Part shown: positions 1 through 9,358 of the stretch, piece after piece
Position numbering within the stretch: the stretch's first letter is position 1
Layout of the letters: every line of letters begins with the position of its first letter
Notes under the pieces: model-generated
What the model was told of the DNA's origin: nothing
The model's database searches: none
The model's input: only the letters and a program-made list of their open reading frames with translations
Position numbers and translations under genes: made by a program
Assembly (NCBI GenBank): GCA_003427395.1
Contig: BFEA01000036.1
Location: forward strand, 4,508,576 to 4,534,916
Reading direction: 5' to 3'
Length of the DNA: 26,341 bases
Origin: Chara braunii
Lineage: Eukaryota > Streptophyta > Charophyceae > Charales > Characeae

Positions 1-260
1 GAGTTCATAATTGACATCGCTCAAATAGTCCCACCATCATCATCGAAGAACTAGCGTTGATCATCCTATCTGGTGCTCAGCGCCCAGACTACACGTGGCA
101 GATCCCATCTAGCCTATACTATGAAGCCGAAAGATGACATCAACAGCATTTCCGAAGTACGAGCATATGTCGGACGCCGTCTTTCTGCCTCGATCACCAG
201 GTATGTCTCTCTTATCACTCACAACCTCGGCCCCACACACAGATGCCACGTGTCTCCATC
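1..260. repeat. Diverged dispersed repeat, copy 1
   Basis: This stretch shares ordered, diverged blocks with two places on the right flank. The words GAAGAACTAG, GTTGAT and GCGCCCAGACTAC recur at 22640-22700. The words GACTACA, GTGGC, GATCC, ATCTAGC, TATACT, GACATCAA, GGTATGT, CTCACAACC and AGATGCCACGTG recur at 24662-24815. It contains a donor-like CAGGTATGT at about 190. No protein is supported; the open frames here are short and lack any recognisable domain. Identity was judged by eye. Confidence 0.6.
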
Positions 261-529
261 TCTCCTTCTGTCCTCTCTCTCTTTCTTTCTCTCTCCTCCC
301 CTTTTCAATCTCTCTTCTTACTTGATCTCTCCTCCCTTTCCCAGTCTCTTTTCTCTCTTACTACGTGTACGTGTGCTGCATACAGTAAAAGTGCAGTCCA
401 GAACAAGAACCGACCTCTCATGCACAGTATGAGGTAGCGTAGCGGAGACTTAGTTACCAATGATCCGATCAATTAGCACCACAATGCAGCCCCGTCGTAC
501 ATCATCATCGTTTGCGTGGTGTGAAGGGG

Positions 530-740
530 CGTGGCGCTCACACAGGAAGATGCGCCAGTCCCGCCATACACAGACGAAGAGGAGGGGTCAGACGAAAGGA
601 GAGGAGAGATGAGAAGGTCGTTAACACCAAGACTTCGCTACAAGTACCAGATAATCCCTCGTCAAATGTCTGACTCCCATGTCGTGCCCGAATCCTATGT
701 CGTTAAGTCCCGAGTCACAACTCTCCCCCTTCTCTCGTAG
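530..740. repeat. Diverged dispersed repeat block, second part
   Basis: The order of words CAGACGAAGAG, GGGGTCAGACGAA, GTCAACACTAAG-like, then CCCAATGTCG-like and GTCAAGTCCC-like is shared with 25170-25330. It lies directly before the tandem unit starting near 737, just as the 25170-25330 copy precedes the unit at 25957. No gene is seen; 261-530 is pyrimidine-rich sequence without recognisable content. Confidence 0.5.
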
Positions 741-1704
741 TCTGCAAATGCAGTGAAGTCAGATGTTTGAGAGGGGGGAGAAGAAGATCGTGGAGTGCGA
801 GGAGGAAGAAGAAAAATTATCTCTCTCTCTCTCGCACACACACACATTACATCGATAGGATGAGCAAAAACGGAATGAATCTTCCGCCAAAACGTGGAAA
901 CGTACACTGTCACTTCTTGATTTGCTCATTCTACCGATCCAAGTACCTTGCGGCAAGCCGCGGGTAGGAAACCTGTAGGCTTTCACACATCCACACACAC
1001 ACATATACATACGAGTGCACGGGTGGCCATCTTGCTGACGAGTCAGGACGATAGCGTGACAGCAGGCGAGCCCGAGCGACGGTGTCTATTCCCATGCTGC
1101 AGCTGGAGATTCGATCGATTTTGCTCGGCGCATCATCGGAGGTAGCGCAAGGCTGCATGGAGGTAGGAATACACACACTCTCACTCACACCCGGATACAC
1201 ACGAATATCCATGATGATGCATGGGGTAGCGTTAGGCTAGTCGTGGGGTAGGAGACTTACCCCTTTCCTTTCTCTTCTCCCCGTCGTTGTCTTCCCCCGG
1301 TCGACTAGTTACTCTCTCTCCAACACGATCTGCCGCGTTGCGCCTCATGTCGAAGGCATGGCGTGGGAGTCGACCGTCACCAAGTTGATCGGGTAAGTCT
1401 CCCTCTTCACCCTTTTCTTATCCTCTCCTTCTTTTTTTTTTTTTTTTCTTCTTCTTCTTCTTCCTCTTTCTTTGCTTCCGCCGCTATTTCTCTCTTCTCC
1501 CTCTAAATGATAAGGTTCAATGATCCTTCACATCACCCCCAGCGGCAACCACCTAGATTAATGCGATCCAAACACTTCATTGGACTATTCAATCGGTAGG
1601 AGTGACGACGGCGTGTACAAAGGGCACGGACGTAATCAGCGCGAGCTGACGACTCATGCCTACAAGGCATTTTCTCGTTAAAGACCGGTAATTACAACAG
1701 TCTA
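737..1704. repeat. Tandem long repeat unit, copy 1 of 2 (third partial copy at 25957)
   Basis: The unit begins CGTAGTCTGC with a following GAAGTCAG and contains GAGGAAGAAGAA, a CT/CA-rich tract, GATTCGATCGATTTTGC and GGTAGCG. A donor-like GGGTAAGTC (about 1391) follows, then a pyrimidine tract, GATAAGGTT, TTCAATCGGTAGGAG, GCGCGAGCTGA and AAGGCATT. The same words in the same order occur at 1900-2663. It holds a T16 run plus (CTT)n at 1432-1463. No protein is supported. Confidence 0.7.
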
Positions 1705-1706
1705 TC

Positions 1707-1810
1707 CATATTAATAAATAAAATATATAGATATAAAATAAACAATAATAAATAATAGTAGAAATAACAATATAATAATAACAATATTAGTAATAAGTAA
1801 GTCATAATAA
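1707..1810. repeat. Degenerate TAA-rich A/T tract
   Basis: This is an A/T-only stretch of imperfect TAA and AATA units directly after the end of tandem unit 1. It resembles an old, decayed version of the clean (TAA)n arrays found on the right flank. Confidence 0.7.
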
Positions 1811-1899
1811 ATGCATTCTAGCTACCCCTATAGTCAGATACAGTCATATTGGTCTTTTCACGACGGCTACGATGATGGTCAGGAATCTCTCTCTCTCTG

Positions 1900-2005
1900 T
1901 CGTAGTCTGCTGATATTGAGAAGTCAAGCGGCGAGAGGGTGAGGGACAGATGGACTTAGAAGAGGAAGAAGAAGAACCCTCTCTCTTTCTCTCTCTCTTC
2001 CTCTC

Positions 2006-2043
<38 letters not shown>

Positions 2044-2663
2044 CTCACGCACGCACTCACGCACGCACACACTCACACACACATGTAAGTGCAGTAATGC
2101 ACACTTCCTTGTCCTACCGGTAGATTCATTGGATTATGCCCATCCCATTGGCAGAAGTAGTCGGGTNGTAGCGTGATCGTCACNCNTTCGCGCACACGTA
2201 CGAGCACACACCCACATCTCCATCGATACTCACCTACACATACTCACATAGGTAGCGTGGTAGTATTCATCCAACCGAGGGAAGCATCGACGATTGGTCG
2301 CGAGATTGAAAACTTACCCGTTCTCAATCTCCCGCTCTGTCGTCGTCCTCGTTGTAGTCAGCGTCGTCGTCGTCATCGTTGCTGCACCACGCTCAGGTAA
2401 GTATTATCCTCCTCCTTTATCCCTTCTCCTTCTTCTCTCTTCCTTTCCTCTTCTTCTTCCTCTTTCCCCTCTTCGTGATAAGGTTTTGATGAACTTTTCA
2501 AAGCACCCTTGGCGAACAAACCGACGAGATCACCGCAGTCCAGACACCTCACCGGATCATTCAATCGTAGGAGCGACGGCGGTGTATTCAAAGCGCAGGG
2601 ACATAATCAACGCGAGCTGATGACTCACGTTTACTAGGCATTCCTCGTTCAAGATCGATAATT
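1900..2663. repeat. Tandem long repeat unit, copy 2 of 2
   Basis: It has the same block order as 737-1704: CGTAGTCTGC, GAGAAGTCAA, GAGGAAGAAGAA, a CT then CA tract (CA array at 2009-2041), GATTCATTGGATT, GTAGCGTG, and a strong donor-like CAGGTAAGTATT at about 2395. A pyrimidine tract, GATAAGGTTT, ATTCAATCGTAGGAG, CGCGAGCTGATGACTC and AGGCATT follow. Similarity is highest in the last 170 bp. The copy is shorter than copy 1 and contains ambiguous bases. No protein is supported. Confidence 0.7.
2009..2041. repeat. (CA)n microsatellite
   Basis: About 16 uninterrupted CA dinucleotides follow a CT-rich tract. The VCVCVC reading frame on the minus strand is an artefact of it. Confidence 0.95.
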
Positions 2664-3106
2664 CTCTCCCGTCGCGTTGAATCCCCTTCCTTTCTCTTCC
2701 TTCTCCTACTCTCTCCTCCTCCACCTTCCCCTTCTTCTACTTGTCGTCACGCTTGTCTGACTGCACGCGCTTCTTCCTCGCGCTACCTCTCCGCGTGATT
2801 CTCGCTCTTTTTCCTACTCTCCCGATGTGTCCAGGTTGCGCCCCCGGTTTCCGAGCTCCGTGAGCACCTGGCGTCGATGTCCATGCCGCCCATCACTCAC
2901 GATCTTGGTCAGTTCGTTGGCTGTGTTACCAACTGCATCCGCCCTGTTTTCCGTGGTAGATTCGTAAAAATGAATCCACCAAGAAGATCACAGACGGAAT
3001 TCGAAAGAAAGAAAACTAATAAACGGAAAACGAAATCTAACTAATAAACACAAAAGAAAAGAAATAAAAGAAAACAAAAGAATCTATCCACTAACCACCT
3101 TGCCTT
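2664..3106. other. No gene seen
   Basis: The first half is pyrimidine-rich. The second half (about 2990-3090) is A-rich and made of AAAGAAA and AATAAAC words. A small imperfect hairpin, GGTAGATTC with GAATCCACC, lies at about 2955-2980. Nothing coding or RNA-like was recognised. Confidence 0.6.
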
Positions 3107-3200
3107 GCCAAGTGGCATGCCCCGTTTTCAAACGGGGCTAACTGTAATCTACTGAACCTACCTAAGTCGGATCTATAGGTCGTGGGTTCGAGCCATGGCT
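3107..3200 (+). other. Possible tRNA-like fragment with A-box and B-box words
   Basis: TTGCCAAGTGG (3107) resembles a pol III A box. GGGTTCGAGCC (3184-3194) is an excellent B box in a T-arm-like setting. A strong hairpin, CCCCGTTT with AAACGGGG, lies between them. The two boxes are about 77 bp apart, longer than in a normal tRNA. No acceptor-stem pairing was found and the T stem has a mismatch. A decayed tRNA-derived SINE head is the likeliest reading, and chance remains possible. Confidence 0.35.
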
Positions 3201-3241
3201 AACTCAACCGATTGAAGACTAAAATAAAGCTCCTCATAAAA

Positions 3242-3327
3242 GGGAGCTAGCTTTGGTGGCTGGNCAAATTTGATCCTCGGGTTTGTCGCATGATAACTTT
3301 GCACCAATACCTACTGAGCTAGCTCCC
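3242..3327 (-). other. tRNA-like sequence or tRNA pseudogene
   Basis: Read on the minus strand, the 86-nt sequence opens GGGAGCTAGCTCAGTAGG, a textbook tRNA 5' end with an intact A box. It closes AGCTAGCTCCC, so the ends pair over 11 bp, including the 7-bp acceptor stem. A CAT triplet lies near the expected anticodon position. The B-box region (GAGGATCAAAT) is one or two changes from consensus, and one base is ambiguous. No CCA tail is present. It is probably a pseudogene or a tRNA-derived repeat. A functional tRNA is unlikely because D- and T-stem pairing is poor. Confidence 0.55.
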
Positions 3328-4028
3328 ACTTCGAAAAGTAAGGGAGCCGCTCTGGTATCTATAAAGCCCTGGCTCAACCCAACTAGCGGCATGAGCCTAT
3401 TTCGAAGTGCGTGTGTGTGTATGCGTGCCCGTCCGCACGCCTGTCGGTTTGAATATGTGTGTGTGTGTGGCCTGCAAGGGTACTTGGATGCTTGGGAGGC
3501 CCAACAAACCGGTACTTACCTGTAACCGTGACATCGAGGGTCGTGGCCGGGAAAACACTCAAGTGGCAGGAAAAGAAGCCTACGACATTTTAGAGTAGCG
3601 GAAAACACTCAAGTAGCAGGTAGGTCGGTACCTCACTAAGTAGAGGTAGATGCAACGGGTACTTGACTCGGAGGCCGAGTAGGAAAAGACAAAAACCGAA
3701 ATTTTCAGAACCCCCAGTACTGGAAGGAAGACAGACACCGGACCAAGTCTCAGTGCGTGTCATAGTCCTAACTGACACAATCATCAGTCCAACTGACCCT
3801 TCGACCTCTTCCGTCGAGGGGCACTACTGCCGATCCTAATCACCACGGCGCGCGTTATAGTAACGCACGCACGCACTTAACGAAATTTTCTCAACGATTT
3901 TTGCCCCAGCCTCAGTGCCCGATGAATTTTGCTCCCAGTGTCACGCCAAGCGTGCACACCCCTCTTGTTTCCAGACAGGCTACGTCATGGTAGCCGACGT
4001 CGTCATCGTGCCGAATGCAAAGACATGG
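3328..4028. other. No gene seen; short direct repeat
   Basis: A GT-rich patch lies at about 3408-3470. The word GGAAAACACTCAAGT followed by a GCAGG-ending segment occurs twice, at 3550 and 3600. Nothing else was recognised. Confidence 0.6.
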
Positions 4029-4287
4029 CAAAATACCCTTGTAAGGGTATTTTGTCCGACAGTATCCCAGACCTCATTAAGCGACGTCCCCGTCGCTTGG
4101 AGACTGTATGCAAATAAAGGTGTTTTCTGACAAGCAATTTGTCAAATCCGAATCCTGGAATGAAATGTGGTTTCAGGATTGACGCCGTCACCTTACTTTT
4201 CATTATTACTGCCGGGATTTTAACCCGGGTCTCCCACATAAAATATAATAACTGAAAGTGGGGATACTTGATCTGTACTACAGTACA
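4029..4287. other. Cluster of perfect short hairpins
   Basis: Six consecutive inverted repeats lie in about 260 bp. CAAAATACCCTT / AAGGGTATTTTG is at 4029-4054 (12-bp stem, 2-nt loop). AAGCGACG / CGTCGCTT is at 4079-4098. TGACAA / TTGTCA is at 4128-4144. AATCCTG / CAGGATT is at 4151-4180. CCGGG / CCCGG is at 4212-4228. TGTACT / AGTACA is at 4274-4287. Read on the minus strand, the 4212-4228 stem sits in GACCCGGGTTAAAATCCCGG, which resembles a tRNA T-arm. It is unknown whether these act in RNA or DNA. Confidence 0.7.
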
Positions 4288-4407
4288 TGAAATAGTTCAG
4301 TATGACAACGCATCTTTCCTTTCCCCATACCCTTAGTCTTTGGTCCGGGTATTCGTTGGTTGTTTTCAGGGCTAGTGTTCTCGTACGAACTCAACCTGTC
4401 AAATGCG

Positions 4408-4830
4408 GGTCTTAACTGAGACCTTGGGTGTTCAACTCTTGATATCACAATCCAAAGTTGCCTGTCATCCTGCCCGAAGCCTAATACAGAAGGACAACAG
4501 TCTCCATCCTGACCCACCACAGTCCTCCTGATCAGACCGGAGCTGAGGCCCACCGCGTTGTTGCTTATCGGTGGTTACCCTCGTTCGTTGCGCAACGAGG
4601 GGATATTCATCCTATCTTTAAAAAATTTCTAATCTCGACCCCTTCGACATCCACCTGAATAGATCCTTTCATTGGGGTGGCCACCCCTCCAGTTTCTCTT
4701 CTAGGCCATAGTCGAAGAGTTCACTGCCTGGTTATGCTAGGTCAGCAGCCCACGCTGGGAGTTACGTCCCAACGATGCTAATTTTCCACCAGGCTTGGTA
4801 ATTTATGCCCTCAGGTTAACCCTTGAGGTG
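4408..4830. other. Second group of short inverted repeats
   Basis: GGTCT / AGACC pair at 4408-4423. CCTCGTT / AACGAGG at 4579-4600 overlaps the 12-nt palindrome CGTTGCGCAACG. GGGGTGGCCACCCC is a perfect 14-nt palindrome at 4674-4687. TGGGA / TCCCA lies near 4757-4773. CCTCA / TGAGG around GGTTAACC lies at 4811-4830. No open frame with a domain was recognised. Confidence 0.6.
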
Positions 4831-4966
4831 GATGAACGATGCTTTTTAAATAAACCAAATAAATGAGATTTTCAATAATTAAGTATTCGTCAGACTGCCA
4901 CTCAGGGTTGTGCCCTCCAAGTCTTTGATCATAGCTCGGTGAGGCACGCACCTCGGGGTCATTTTG

Positions 4967-5013
4967 TATATATATAACCATTATTTACATATATATATAT
5001 ATAACCATTATTT
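4967..5013. repeat. Short direct repeat, AT-rich
   Basis: A 20-bp word, an AT run followed by AACCATTATTT, occurs at 4967-4986 and again at 4994-5013. The rest of 4831-5574 is A/T-rich, non-coding sequence with a TATATATAAATA word at about 5378. Confidence 0.8.
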
Positions 5014-5574
5014 TTAAAATAGACTTTTATTAACTCTCTGCCAGAATCCACAAAAATAAAACATCACTTTCATAGAGATTTTCAAAAAGAATTTCTGCAA
5101 CAGAAATGATAAGACTCAAAGGAGTATACCCATGTCGTAGCATGGTTTCAAACAAGAAATGTACAATCAACCCAGCCTTTGAAGCTTCACAAACTCATCA
5201 AACTTTCACATGGGATACAGATCCGCCCATTCCTCTATCACCTCCTTAGATCTCAACAGAGTCTTAGTAGTGATAGACGAAGAGAGATCTTAGGTTACCA
5301 GAGACTCAACCAAAGACAAAGGCCCACACACAATGTGACAAGTGGGTCGTGTCCACCATCTCATCCCCCTGAGTGATATATATAAATACAAGTATGTTAC
5401 GGAGTCAGATCACCATTCCATTCTACTACCCTTCAAATACCTCTTATGTCATTTCCCATACTACTTCCTACGCTAAGTTTCCTCATCTGAAGGAAGAAAG
5501 CACACAACTTGTCTCACTCCTGTTTCTCATGTCCATCTGAAGAAGAAAAACATATTCCCTTGTTCTAATTTACA

Positions 5575-5588
5575 CCTTTCTCTCTCTC
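5575..5588 (-). promoter_or_regulatory. Candidate polypurine tract of the retroelement
   Basis: On the minus strand, GAGAGAGAGAAAGG lies 62 nt after the last gag-like ORF and is immediately followed by TGTA. That is the layout expected for plus-strand priming next to an LTR beginning with TG. No second copy of the following sequence was found upstream of the element, so this remains a candidate. Confidence 0.35.
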
Positions 5589-5649
5589 ATAACTGTCTTT
5601 TTAAGCCGATTCAAGTCATAGTTTACTCAAAACATCTACCTATTCCTAC

Positions 5650-7404
5650 CTAGAAATCAACTGGCTGTCCCAGTATCCTGTGAAGTGCTACCCTGCCTCC
5701 CTCAGGTATCCTGGGAATGGTCTGCCCTGTGCCGGCCACCAATCTCTTATGACTATCATATTTGGTTTTTCCTTCCTTTATATAAATTGTTAGAATGGAA
5801 CACTCGTCCCTGAGGTGCCCTTTCCGAGCGCAGAAGAAACATCTCTGTCCAACCATGCTAGGCTTGATTCTCTTTATGTCTGGCTGGATTGAAGTCTCAG
5901 TCTGGTCTTCAGCCACCTTTGGTGAGTCCAACTGAGATTTCCTTTGCCTTTTACCCTGTCCTGGCAGAGGCATAGCCACACTCTCACTTACTTCCTTTTC
6001 TGGTGCAGGAGGCTCTTCTTTCTTCTCCTCAGTCTGTGCCCCCTTCTCTTCACCCCCTTTTCTTCCCACCATCATCGTGGCTTCCTTTTCTTTCCCCTGT
6101 TGGCTCAATCTGAATTCCTCCATTCCTCTCAATATTTCTTCCCATCTTTTCTCCCACTCTTGTCCCAACTTCTTTTTTTCTGAGATTTCATTGTCCAGGT
6201 CCTGCCCTAGCACACTTACCTCAGAAACCAGACCATCCACCCTTATTTCCATCTTACCTCTTGTGGTCACTTCCTCTTCCAGTTCTCTGCTCCGCACATT
6301 CAGGGTGACCCTCAATTGGCTCATTTCTTTTTGCGATTCCTCCTTCTCTTCCTTCAATTCCCTTACTTCCTTCCTCATTTCTTCCATATCTCTCATCAAC
6401 TTCGCCACCTGGCCATCCTTCTCATCTTCCTTCTTTCCTATCCCACTTGTCTTTTCCTTGTCCCCAATCGGCCTCTTTTCCTTAGTTCTCTTGACTTTGG
6501 GAGGGACCTCCTTTCCCTCTTCATCTTCTTCTACTCCTTCCCCTTTTTCACTCACCCTTTCTTGTACCTCTTTTCTTCCACTCTCAATTGCCATTTTCTT
6601 TCCAAGTTTCTTCTTCCTTGGTACCATACTGGCCCCCATGCTTTTTTTCCTCTCCTGTGCTGCCTCCTCCTCTTCCTGTTCATCTCCCTCCGCCTGCTAA
6701 GATTCCTTGCTGCTGCTTTTGGGGGAGACCATCGCCTTATTCTTCAACTTCTTCAGAGGTACATTATCCTCTTTTTCATTCTCTTCCTCCTTCCCCTGCG
6801 GATCAGTCACTTCTCTTCCAATCCATAGCCCCTTATTTTGCAGCCTTTCCTTCCTTATCTGATCTTGTCTGGCCTGGGTGTAGGCAATCCACAATTCTGC
6901 CGTTATCCTTTTCCAGGTCCGACTCCCTTCCACAATTTCTCTTACTTCCTCCTTTTCATCTTTGTCTGATCTCGCGATCGATTGCTTTCGCTTTTCCTCC
7001 TCGCTCCATTCGCCCCTCTTAGCGGCCAACTGCAAGCTCTCAACAAAGTCCTCCAGATTGGTCCCATCGAACCTCAAGTCATCCTCCACATCATCCCTTG
7101 GGAATTTCCCCATGTCTCTCCATAGTCTCACCTTGCATACCCTCCACCTTGTGCAACCTGCCACCACTCCTTCAATCCTTCTTTTGTACATTCCTGCTTC
7201 TCTCACATTCGCAATCCTTTCCTTGTCACCCCATTCTCTCCTGAATGAGTACTCCTAAAGGTCTCGCAGGAAAACTCACAGGCTGTCTCCAGCCCTGTAA
7301 ATGAGCAGCTCCTCCAGGTTACTTGAGATTCTCTGTTCCCTCCTCTGCCCTCCCTTTCTCAAGGCAGGTCCAAAGGGCCCTGCCACTGCTCCTCTCTGCG
7401 CCAT
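5650..7404 (-). pseudogene. Second gag-like protein, downstream of integrase
   Basis: The frame runs about 585 codons from an ATG at 7404 (MAQRG) to the stop at 5650. It is interrupted by three in-frame stops (TGA 7276, TAG 7255, TAG 6697) but by no frameshift. The N-terminal part (about 7260-6900) has LRFDGTNLEDFVESL and a following helix-rich stretch with EGSRTWKRITAELW, which resembles a Gag capsid domain. The middle is highly charged (Lys/Glu) with a predicted coiled coil around 6400-6250. The C-terminus carries a canonical knuckle, CFFCARKGHLRDEC (C-x2-C-x4-H-x4-C, 5841-5800), followed by a basic tail. It differs from the gag at 14362. It follows the integrase stop after 331 nt with no LTR between them, so it occupies the position of env. 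No signal peptide or membrane segment is visible. It could be a captured gag, a duplicated gag or an accessory nucleic-acid-binding protein. Confidence 0.8.
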
Positions 7405-7592
7405 GACCTCTTCTTTCCAAGGGTCACGCCTGCACACAGAGAAGGAGCAAATGACAGGTACGAGAGTCAGATTATCACCAAGGCAACATTCCTTGTTAAC
7501 ATAAGTTGACAATGCCCTCCTTTATCAGATACTTACATATACGCACATATCCCCACTTACCCCTATGCATCCATGTACATACACATACATAC

Positions 7593-7644
<52 letters not shown>

Positions 7645-7735
7645 GGCCATATATGTATAAGCATAATCTTGGGCAATTGGGTACATACCCGCATAGGAAC
7701 TGATACACATATGCATGCCTAAATACCTTCCCAAT
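7405..7735. other. Spacer between integrase and second gag-like gene
   Basis: This 331-nt gap includes an (AT)20 microsatellite at 7599-7638, flanked by CATACATA and GTATGTGG words. The repeat creates YIYIY frames that are not genes. In-frame codons upstream of the 7404 ATG are open back to 7512, but they show no domain. Confidence 0.8.
7599..7638. repeat. (AT)20 microsatellite
   Basis: It is a perfect AT dinucleotide run inside the retroelement, between the integrase stop and the second gag-like gene. Confidence 0.95.
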
Positions 7736-9358
7736 CTATCCAAGTTTCCGTATCGTAGCTGAGCTTACCTCTTCTCTGACTCGGAACTTCTTCAGTCTAG
7801 ATCTTGAGACACAGTCCTTCCTTGGAGTCCCATCCATCTCTTCCAGCTCATATGCCCCATGAAGTCTCTGTCTCCTGACTTTGAATGGTCCTAACCACCG
7901 TTTGTCCAATTTCCTCGACCACTGCATTTCCAGAGAGGAATCGTAGGGTAATACTGTCTCGCCAACTTGTAGAGGTTCGAGTCTTACCCTAGGTAGCTTG
8001 TCCCACCTTTCCTTATCCTTTCCTCTGCTGTCTGCAACGTTCATGGCTGCTTCCTGCACCCTTTCTTCACTGACGCTGATCTGCCTTGCCCTTAAATCTA
8101 GCAGTTCCTCCAAAGTTAAGTTATTCTCCAGGTCCTGCCTGCGCTGAGTCTTAAGGAACTTTTCAATAGGAAATGTGGCGTGACGCCCATACCAGAGTGT
8201 CGCAGGTGCATACCCAGTCGTCCTTTTTACAGTGATGTTCTCTACAAAGAACACTGTTCTTAGGAACTTTGGCCAGAGATTCGGCTTCCCATAGGTCCAT
8301 TTGACCAGTAAGTTAGTAACTGTGCTATAGCCTCTCTCAACCGGAGCATTCGCCTGTGGATGAGCCCGAGTCGTATAATTGTCATTGACCCCCAATTCCT
8401 TCAGCAATTCTTCCACTTCCCCACATGTGAACTCAGACCCCCTGTCCATTGTAAATTCCAATACGAAAGGATATCTGAGATAATATTCCTTAATACAATC
8501 CGTCAGCGTTGCCCCGGTCTTGTTCCTGATTGCTCTGCCATCAACGAACCCTGTAAGGTTGTCCCTGACGTCAAATATATAGTTATATCCTCCAAGACCT
8601 AGTGGCATAGCCAGTAGATCCAGGTGAACAACCGCCCCTACTTCCTTGATATATCTAGGATGCAGGGGTTTCTTGTACCTGATAGGCGATCGAATTTGAC
8701 AGGGCACGCATGATTCACAGTATTTTCGCGTCATCTCAAACATTCCTTCCCAGTAGTAGAGCTCCATCGCCTTCTTATAAGTAGCTGCGAAACTCCGATG
8801 TCCTCCGACAATCCCATCATGCAACGCAGCTACTACGTCAATCTGGCGATTCCTTCCACACACGACACGTCACGACGGCCCCCTCTTATCCCTGATGAAC
8901 AAGTGGCCACCACTCACCACATAGTGGTCTCTCATCCTGAGAGTCTTCTCACTCACTTCTCTCTTTCTTTTATCTCCTGAGAGGAGCAACCCCATCTCTA
9001 AATAGAATCCTTCATACTCCTCTTCCCTGAATTCCTCTGAAATTTCTTCTTGTTCGAATTCTCCTTCCTTCTCTTCATCAAACTCGTAATCATCCCTAAT
9101 AACTATCTCATCGGCCTTCACAATTCCTCTTTCATCATTCGCTTAGACTTGTAATAGCGAATTTGTCAGATAGTACATTCTTCCCATCATGGCTATCTGT
9201 TCGTCAGTCTATTGGACTCCTGCTTCGATCGTTCGCGGCTCATCCATTATCCTATAATTCTCTGCCAGGGCCAACTCCATCATCCATTCCGTATTTCTCT
9301 CGCCCCAAGAGTCCTCCTCCTCTAATGGCGTGAGTATCAGGGAAGGTTCTCTCATAAA
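7736..9358 (-). pseudogene. pol: Integrase (Ty3/Gypsy), with acidic linker
   Basis: Integrase inserts the cDNA copy into host DNA. The N-terminal zinc domain is HHCC: LHDGIVGGH, then C-x2-C (CESC), with spacing H-x6-H-x26-C-x2-C. The catalytic core has D in VHLDLLAMP, D in TMDRGSEF and E in APVERGYS, spaced D-57-D-35-E, the normal spacing. The C-terminus has a GPY/F-type motif (RWLGPFKV) and a basic end. An acidic linker of about 150 codons joins it to RNase H in the same frame, with stops TAA 9359, TAG 9209, TAA 9143 and TGA 8870. The last sits between HLFIRDKRGPS and RVVCGRNRQ and looks like CGA to TGA. From 8863 to 7736 the frame is intact at 375 codons. Length and motifs are as expected for a complete integrase. 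Confidence 0.95.

Noticed and set aside
4207-4235. tRNA gene on the minus strand with T-arm-like GACCCGGGTTAAAATCCCGG
   Set aside because: The loop departs from TTCGA, and no A box or acceptor stem was found upstream; kept only as part of the hairpin cluster.
6077-6828. Plus-strand frames of 207 and 170 codons rich in Ser, Leu and Phe
   Set aside because: They are antisense shadows of the Lys/Glu-rich second gag; the minus strand has the knuckle and coiled coil.
5650-7404. Envelope protein in the post-integrase position
   Set aside because: No signal peptide, no membrane span, no Cys-rich ectodomain; capsid-like part and CCHC knuckle point to gag.
7496-7743. YIYIY-repeat frames on both strands
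   Set aside because: They are translations of the (AT)20 microsatellite.
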